From NCBI RefSeq assembly GCF_009877425.1, contig NZ_WXEY01000007.1, forward strand, positions 62,001 through 126,000: DNA of 64,000 bases, read 5' to 3'. Made by a program: the position numbers and the translations under genes. Origin of the DNA: Heliomicrobium undosum (lineage in GTDB: Bacteria > Bacillota > Desulfitobacteriia > Heliobacteriales > Heliobacteriaceae). Below are positions 60,339-64,000 of the stretch, in pieces (the first letter of the stretch is position 1; each line of letters opens with the position of its first letter). Under the pieces are notes generated by a model. The model had not been told where the DNA came from. It saw only the letters and a list, made by a program, of their open reading frames with translations, and ran no database searches.

Positions 60339-60545
60339 TTAGGCCATCAGCATGACCGACGTGGACTTAATGATGGCGACGGCTTCAGAGCCGACCTTCA
60401 GTCCTAGTTCCATGAGGGCATCCTTGGAAATCATCGAGGTGATCTGGTTTCCGCCGCCGATGTCCAATACAACCTCGGCCATGACCTGACCTTCCTTGAC
60501 TTCGATAACCGTGCCCTTCAATTGGTTTCTGGCGGTGATTTTCAT
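60339..60545 (-). CDS. mop: Molbindin (single Mop/TOBE domain)
   Basis: The 68-residue protein is one complete Mop domain: MKITARNQLKGTVIEVKEGQVMAEVVLDIGGGNQITSMIS(K)DA and GSEAVAIIKSTSVML. Such proteins form hexamers that bind molybdate or tungstate in the cytoplasm as a store or buffer. It is encoded 93 bases after modA on the same strand, with a GGAGGA ribosome site, and the bidirectional terminator follows. This supports a molybdenum/tungsten uptake and storage unit. Confidence 0.9.
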   Translation of the reverse strand: MKITARNQLKGTVIEVKEGQVMAEVVLDIGGGNQITSMISKDALMELGLKVGSEAVAIIKSTSVMLMA

Positions 60546-60638
60546 AGCGGATCCTCCTTTGTTAAATTAATCAATGTCATATTTAGTCAAAAACTACAAA
60601 TGTCCTCCTGGAATAGGGAAAGATCCGACAAATCTTTT

Positions 60639-61436
60639 TTATTGGCCTACCACGGTGAAACCGTATTTTTCAAAGACCACTTTTGCGGCAGGCCCTTGCA
60701 GGTATGTCAGGAACTCCCCGGCGGCCTTGGCGTTCTTGCTCTCTTTCAACACTGCGCCCGGGTAGAGGACCGGCGAATGGGAACCCTCTGGCGCCCGGGT
60801 GACGATCTTGACCTTGTCGGAGATCTTGGCGTCCGTCTCATAGACGACGCCGGCTTCCGTATTGCCGGTTTCCACATAGGTCAGCACCTGACGGACGTCT
60901 TTGGCAAAAACCATCTTGTCTTGCACGGCGTCAGCCAGGTTCAGTTTTGTCAGCACCTCCTGGGCGTACTTGCCGGCGGGCACGCTCTTCGGTTCCCCGA
61001 TAGCCAGTTTTTTCACTTTATCTCCCGCCAGATCAGAGAAGCCAGTGATGGAGGAGTCCTTGGGGGTCACCAGAACCACCTTGTTTTCCAGCAGGTTTTT
61101 GCGGGTGGCTGTGTCGATGAGATTCTTGGCTTGCAGATCGTCCATCTGCTTGGGCGCTGCGGAGATGAAGATGTCCGCCGGCGCGCCTTGCTCGATCTGT
61201 TGCTGCAGGGAACCGGATGCGCCAAAGTTGTAGGTGATGGCGGTGTTCGCCTTTTCCTTGGCATAGAGATCCTTGACTTCTGTCAAGGCATCCTTCAGGC
61301 TGGCCGCAGCGGAGACGGTTAGATTGACGGGCGCAGCGGTCTCTTTGGCCGGCGGCGGGGAACCGCACCCCGATAGCAGGGTTGCTGTCAAAAATAAAAG
61401 CAGTGATAAACGGGATAACCATTTTCCATGTTTCAA
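60639..61436 (-). CDS. modA: Molybdate ABC transporter substrate-binding lipoprotein
   Basis: The 265-residue protein has a lipoprotein signal (LFLTATLLSGC) and the ModA pattern: SAAASLKDALTEVKDLY, NFGASGSLQQQIEQGAPADIFISAA, and KVVLVTPKDSSI. Ser residues in the first two segments bind the oxyanion. The TTG at 61436 follows AGGAGG by 8 bases; other in-frame starts upstream (61514 region) have a separate ribosome site and would add a 26-residue non-signal extension. No membrane (modB) or ATPase (modC) gene follows; mop is next. The permease may lie beyond the right end of the window or elsewhere. Confidence 0.88.
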   Translation of the reverse strand: MKHGKWLSRLSLLLFLTATLLSGCGSPPPAKETAAPVNLTVSAAASLKDALTEVKDLYAKEKANTAITYNFGASGSLQQQIEQGAPADIFISAAPKQMDDLQAKNLIDTATRKNLLENKVVLVTPKDSSITGFSDLAGDKVKKLAIGEPKSVPAGKYAQEVLTKLNLADAVQDKMVFAKDVRQVLTYVETGNTEAGVVYETDAKISDKVKIVTRAPEGSHSPVLYPGAVLKESKNAKAAGEFLTYLQGPAAKVVFEKYGFTVVGQ

Positions 61437-61534
61437 GTCAAGCGCCTCCTTTGCTTTCATTGGGGTCATGATGCCGTCTTTCGGGACAACCATTCTGGAA
61501 GGAGAGAGAATCACAACCTCCTTTCAAAAAAAAC

Positions 61535-61638
61535 TTTCATGATCCGTCAAGTTGCAGGCGATGATGAAAAATGGCTATTTCATAAAAAAAATCTCAATGG
61601 GGTGGCCAAGTGTGACCGCCATCTCCCCATTGAGATTT
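61535..61638 (-). terminator. Terminator with dispersed repeat, between regulator gene and modA
   Basis: On the minus strand AAATCTCAATGGGG / CCCCATTGAGATTT is followed by TTTTTTT, then ATGAAATAGCCATTTTTCAT and CATCGCCTGC. It ends the upstream regulator transcript. The part after the T-run is a near copy of that at 50526-50571. Confidence 0.8.
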
Positions 61639-61856
61639 GCTTTATCCTATGAAATAGAGTGACCAAAAAAAGAACCCTTCTATCAATAGATGACGTAAGG
61701 CATCATTACTGAAAAGGAGTTCTCGTCGTCGAGACAGCACTTGAGATGACCGAATTGGCGTTGCTCTCATAGCCAATATAAACAGTAAAACAAGCGCTGT
61801 CAATGCTTTTATATATTGTTTTGTCAAGTTTTATCGTGTATGATTTGGTTAATCCT

Positions 61857-62921
61857 TCATATCTCAGCGACGAGCTCGCCGAGCCCTTCCAGGTCATAGC
61901 CACCCATCCCTTGCAGTTCCGCCCGAAACTCGGAAGAACGGATGATCTCCAAGAGGCTCTGAAAAAGCGGCTTGACGAAATCCTCTTTCTTGACGACGAG
62001 ATGGTACTCTTCCTTGTGCAGGGGGACAAAGTCAACCTGGGCCACCTGTCGCGCCGCCCGTTCGGTGCCCAAACCATAATCGGCCTCGTCCCTGGCGATG
62101 GCGCTGGCGACAGAGAGATGGGAGAAAACCTCTTTCCGGTATCCTGGAATCCTGTGGCTCTCGATGTCCAACTGCCGGAGCTTCTCGTCGAGGAACACCC
62201 GGGTTCCACAGCCCCGTTCCCGGTTGATATAGCGGATATCGGACCGGGTGAAGGCTTGCCAGTCGAGAATGTTTTTCGGGTTTCCTTGCGCCACGTAGAA
62301 GCCTTGCATCCGACGGACCAGCCGGATGATCACCGTGGGGATGCCCGGGATCAGCCGCCGGACATAGGGGATGTTGTACTGGCCCGAATCACCGTCCCAG
62401 AGATGGGCCGACGCCATGTGGGCCGTCCCCTGGTACAAGGCCAACAAGCCGTTAAAGCTGCCCACATGAGAACGAAAGATGGGTGTCCCTCGCGGATGCC
62501 GTTCCAGGTGGTTGGCCAGGATGTCGAGCAGGGGATCCTGACCGCAGAGCACCAATCCCGGCAGAGGCGGCGACCATTCATCCCCTGCGGAGGACAGGGT
62601 CGCCGCGGCGGACACGGGCGCAGCGACGGAACCCCCCGGCGCACCGGATGAACCGGACGGAGCGATGAAAGTCGAAGCCGCCGTTGTTCCCTCTGTTGCC
62701 GCCGTCATCAGACTGTCAGGCGACTCGGCTGCCTGTCCCTTTCGCATATACTTGTCGACGGCGTCAGAGAGCACCCGAAGTTTACGCCCTACCCGGTAAG
62801 CCGGCAGATCCCCCCGTTTGATCATCTCGTAGACGGTGTTTTTCTTGATGCGCAGTCGTTCGGCCACTTCCTCCGGGGTCAGTGACGTATCCTCCGGCAC
62901 GATGGTTTCCTCCCCAGTCAT
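61857..62921 (-). CDS. Molybdate-type regulator: excisionase-like HTH fused to binding-protein domain
   Basis: The 354-residue protein has an N-terminal helix-turn-helix of the excisionase/MerR-like type (LTPEEVAERLRIKKNTVYEMIKRGDLPAYRVGRKLRV), a Ser/Ala/Gly-rich linker (about residues 65-115), and a C-terminal periplasmic-binding-protein-like domain (GSFNGLLALYQGTAHMASAHLWDGDSGQYNIPYVRRL, INRERGCGTRVFLDEKLRQL, FSHLSVASAIARDEADYGLG). Proteins of this build respond to molybdate or tungstate. It lies between two binding-protein genes and is divergent from one, so local control of both is likely. A 10-bp palindrome lies 36 bases upstream of its start. Confidence 0.82.
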   Translation of the reverse strand: MTGEETIVPEDTSLTPEEVAERLRIKKNTVYEMIKRGDLPAYRVGRKLRVLSDAVDKYMRKGQAAESPDSLMTAATEGTTAASTFIAPSGSSGAPGGSVAAPVSAAATLSSAGDEWSPPLPGLVLCGQDPLLDILANHLERHPRGTPIFRSHVGSFNGLLALYQGTAHMASAHLWDGDSGQYNIPYVRRLIPGIPTVIIRLVRRMQGFYVAQGNPKNILDWQAFTRSDIRYINRERGCGTRVFLDEKLRQLDIESHRIPGYRKEVFSHLSVASAIARDEADYGLGTERAARQVAQVDFVPLHKEEYHLVVKKEDFVKPLFQSLLEIIRSSEFRAELQGMGGYDLEGLGELVAEI

Positions 62922-62950
62922 TCCGATTCTTTGTTGTTGGCAATCATTTT

Positions 62951-62966
62951 ACCATGAACCATGGTT
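62951..62966. promoter_or_regulatory. Candidate operator in the divergent regulator/binding-protein promoter
   Basis: AACCATGGTT is a perfect palindrome, preceded by a further ACCATG half-site in direct repeat (ACCATGAACCATGGT). It is followed by TATATATAG, a possible -10 box for the rightward gene. Confidence 0.45.
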
Positions 62967-63005
62967 TATATATAGAGCCGGCGTATGGCTCGTCCGGTGA
63001 TGAAG

Positions 63006-63077
63006 ATTCTCAAAGGCGAGACGCCCTTCCTTCCCTAGTGGGTATGGAGGGTAGGGAAGCCTTTGAGAATTTTTTAT
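63006..63077 (+). terminator. Long terminator hairpin in the leader of the second binding-protein gene
   Basis: ATTCTCAAAGGC / GCCTTTGAGAAT with an inner TTCC(C)T/GGGAA stem is followed by TTTTTATTTT, 37 bases before the start codon at 63114. Upstream, GAGCC/GGCTC at 62975-62991 can form another stem, so the leader may be a riboswitch-like attenuator. Confidence 0.7.
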
Positions 63078-63113
63078 TTTCACCACCATCATGATTAAAG
63101 GAGGAAGACAAGA

Positions 63114-64000
63114 TGAAGAAAGCGGGAACAGGGGGAACACAGGGAACAGGGGAAACACCGAAAACACCGGGACCATGGAGAAAATGGGCGCGTGGGGCGG
63201 TTTTGCTCGCCTTGACCGGGGTGCTGCTGAGCGGCTGCGGCGGACAGGGAAGCAGGGGCGCCACAGCGCAGAGCACCCCTATGCAGAGCCCTCCTGCGGA
63301 GACGAAACCGGCGCCTTCCGGGCAACCCTTGTTTGCTTATGTGGGGGCCGGGCTGAAAGAGCCGGTGACGGGACTGGCGGCGCTGTATGAGGCGCAGACC
63401 GGCATCAAGGTCGAATTGACCTTCAACAATTCCGGCGCCCTGCTCAGCCAGGCGGAAACGGCTAAAAAAGGCGATATCTATATGCCGGGAGGCAAGCCTT
63501 TTGTAGAAACGGCCCAGAAGAAAGGGATCATTGAAAAGGTGGTCGGACCGGTGGCCTACCACGTGCCGGCGATCATCACCCCGAAAGGCAACCCGGCCGG
63601 GATTAAGGATGTGCGCGATCTCGCCCGGCCCGGCCTAAAACTGGTGCTTCCCGACAAAGAGGCCACGGCGATCGGAAAAAACGCCTTTAAAACCTTTGCA
63701 CAACTCGGCATCAGCGCAGCGGTGGAAAAGAACATCCTGGCGTCCGTAGAAACGATGCCCAAGGTGCCCGCCATGATCGCCATGGGGCAGGGGGATGCCG
63801 GCATCGCCGAATACAGCAGCATTGCCCATGATCAGGACAGGTTGGAGGTGATCGAGATCGACCCCGCCGTCAACGTGATCGATGAGATCCCTTGCGCGTC
63901 ATTGACCTTCTCCAACCAGAAGGAAAGAGCGCAAGACTTTCTGGAATTCGTGCAGAAGGAAGGACCGGGGGTCTTCAAAAAGTTCGGATTTAAAGTTCCC
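63114..64000 (+). CDS. Second ModA-like substrate-binding lipoprotein (3' end cut by window)
   Basis: The frame is open from the ATG at 63114 (ribosome site AAGGAGG) to the end of the window, 295 codons. It has an unusual Gly/Thr/Pro-rich N-terminal stretch before the lipoprotein signal (VLLALTGVLLSGC), then a ModA/sulfate-binding-type domain: FAYVGAGLKEPVTGLAALYEAQTGIKVELTFNNSGALLSQAETAKKGDIYMPGGKPFVE and AYHVPAIITPKGNPAGI. It is related to but clearly distinct from modA at 60639 and resembles tungstate/molybdate-binding proteins in which the DIYMPG segment replaces DIFISA. Its permease genes would lie beyond the window. Confidence 0.82.

Noticed and set aside
60310-60340. tRNA-like GGTTCGAGG sequence
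   Set aside because: No acceptor, D or anticodon stems can be built around it; it is the 3' flank of mop.

Overview
The window looks like one 64 kb chromosomal stretch of a GC-rich, spore-forming-lineage Bacillota (class Clostridia, anaerobe). The genes that suggest this are the cyclic-di-AMP/GlmM/GlmS block with a glmS self-cleaving ribozyme, a DUF1290 small basic protein, a rubredoxin-type rubrerythrin, a glycine riboswitch, a DUF3793 protein under a Fur box, and a stand-alone reductive-dehalogenase-like protein. A Heliobacteriaceae/Peptococcaceae-type organism would fit, but the genus cannot be fixed from the sequence alone. No rRNA, tRNA or CRISPR array was seen.

Layout. 0-10 kb is a housekeeping cell-wall block: the 3' end of a citramalate synthase gene, DUF1290, cdaA-cdaR (c-di-AMP synthesis and its control), a COG2509 flavoprotein, glmM, a small repeat protein, and glmS behind its ribozyme. 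10-17 kb is an accessory stretch: an AT-rich gene joining a helical-repeat domain to a K+ channel pore, a decayed SF1 helicase/DUF559 gene, a MNT/HEPN toxin-antitoxin pair, a small membrane protein, glutathione peroxidase with a duplicated 5' relic upstream, RtcB RNA ligase and small proteins. 17-26 kb holds a type II NADH dehydrogenase, LysR and MerR regulators, an HD phosphohydrolase, a NYN-domain protein that seems to use a CTG start, an ECF sigma factor, rubrerythrin, tandem RhiA-like paralogues and an adenosine deaminase pseudogene. 26-29 kb has an MFS exporter with a sequestered ribosome binding site and a second MNT/HEPN pair whose HEPN partner looks inactive.

29-45 kb is rich in envelope and redox functions. 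A two-component system is followed by a b-type membrane protein, an eight-haem-motif cytochrome c and a secreted repeat protein. Next come an RND efflux pump with its adaptor, a His-rich FixH/YtkA-like protein with a membrane polyferredoxin, a Fur-controlled DUF3793 gene, a ZIP metal transporter, and a hybrid histidine kinase.

45-64 kb contains the most unusual operon: a RuBisCO-like protein encoded directly behind the two halves of a split transketolase. It is followed by a DUF2325 protein with a terminator in its leader, a glycine riboswitch driving an AGCS symporter, a GH25 hydrolase, a second two-component system with its own secreted repeat protein, a secreted protein of unknown function, the reductive-dehalogenase-like protein, and a molybdate region (mop, modA, a HTH-plus-binding-protein regulator, and a divergent second binding-protein gene cut by the window end).

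Several themes recur. Both two-component systems sit next to secreted proteins built from GxLTxEQA-type repeats. Many genes have hairpins in their 5' leaders (glmS, the MFS gene, zip, the DUF2325 gene, AGCS, the second binding-protein gene). Gene decay is visible at three places (helicase, adenosine deaminase, glutathione peroxidase duplicate).
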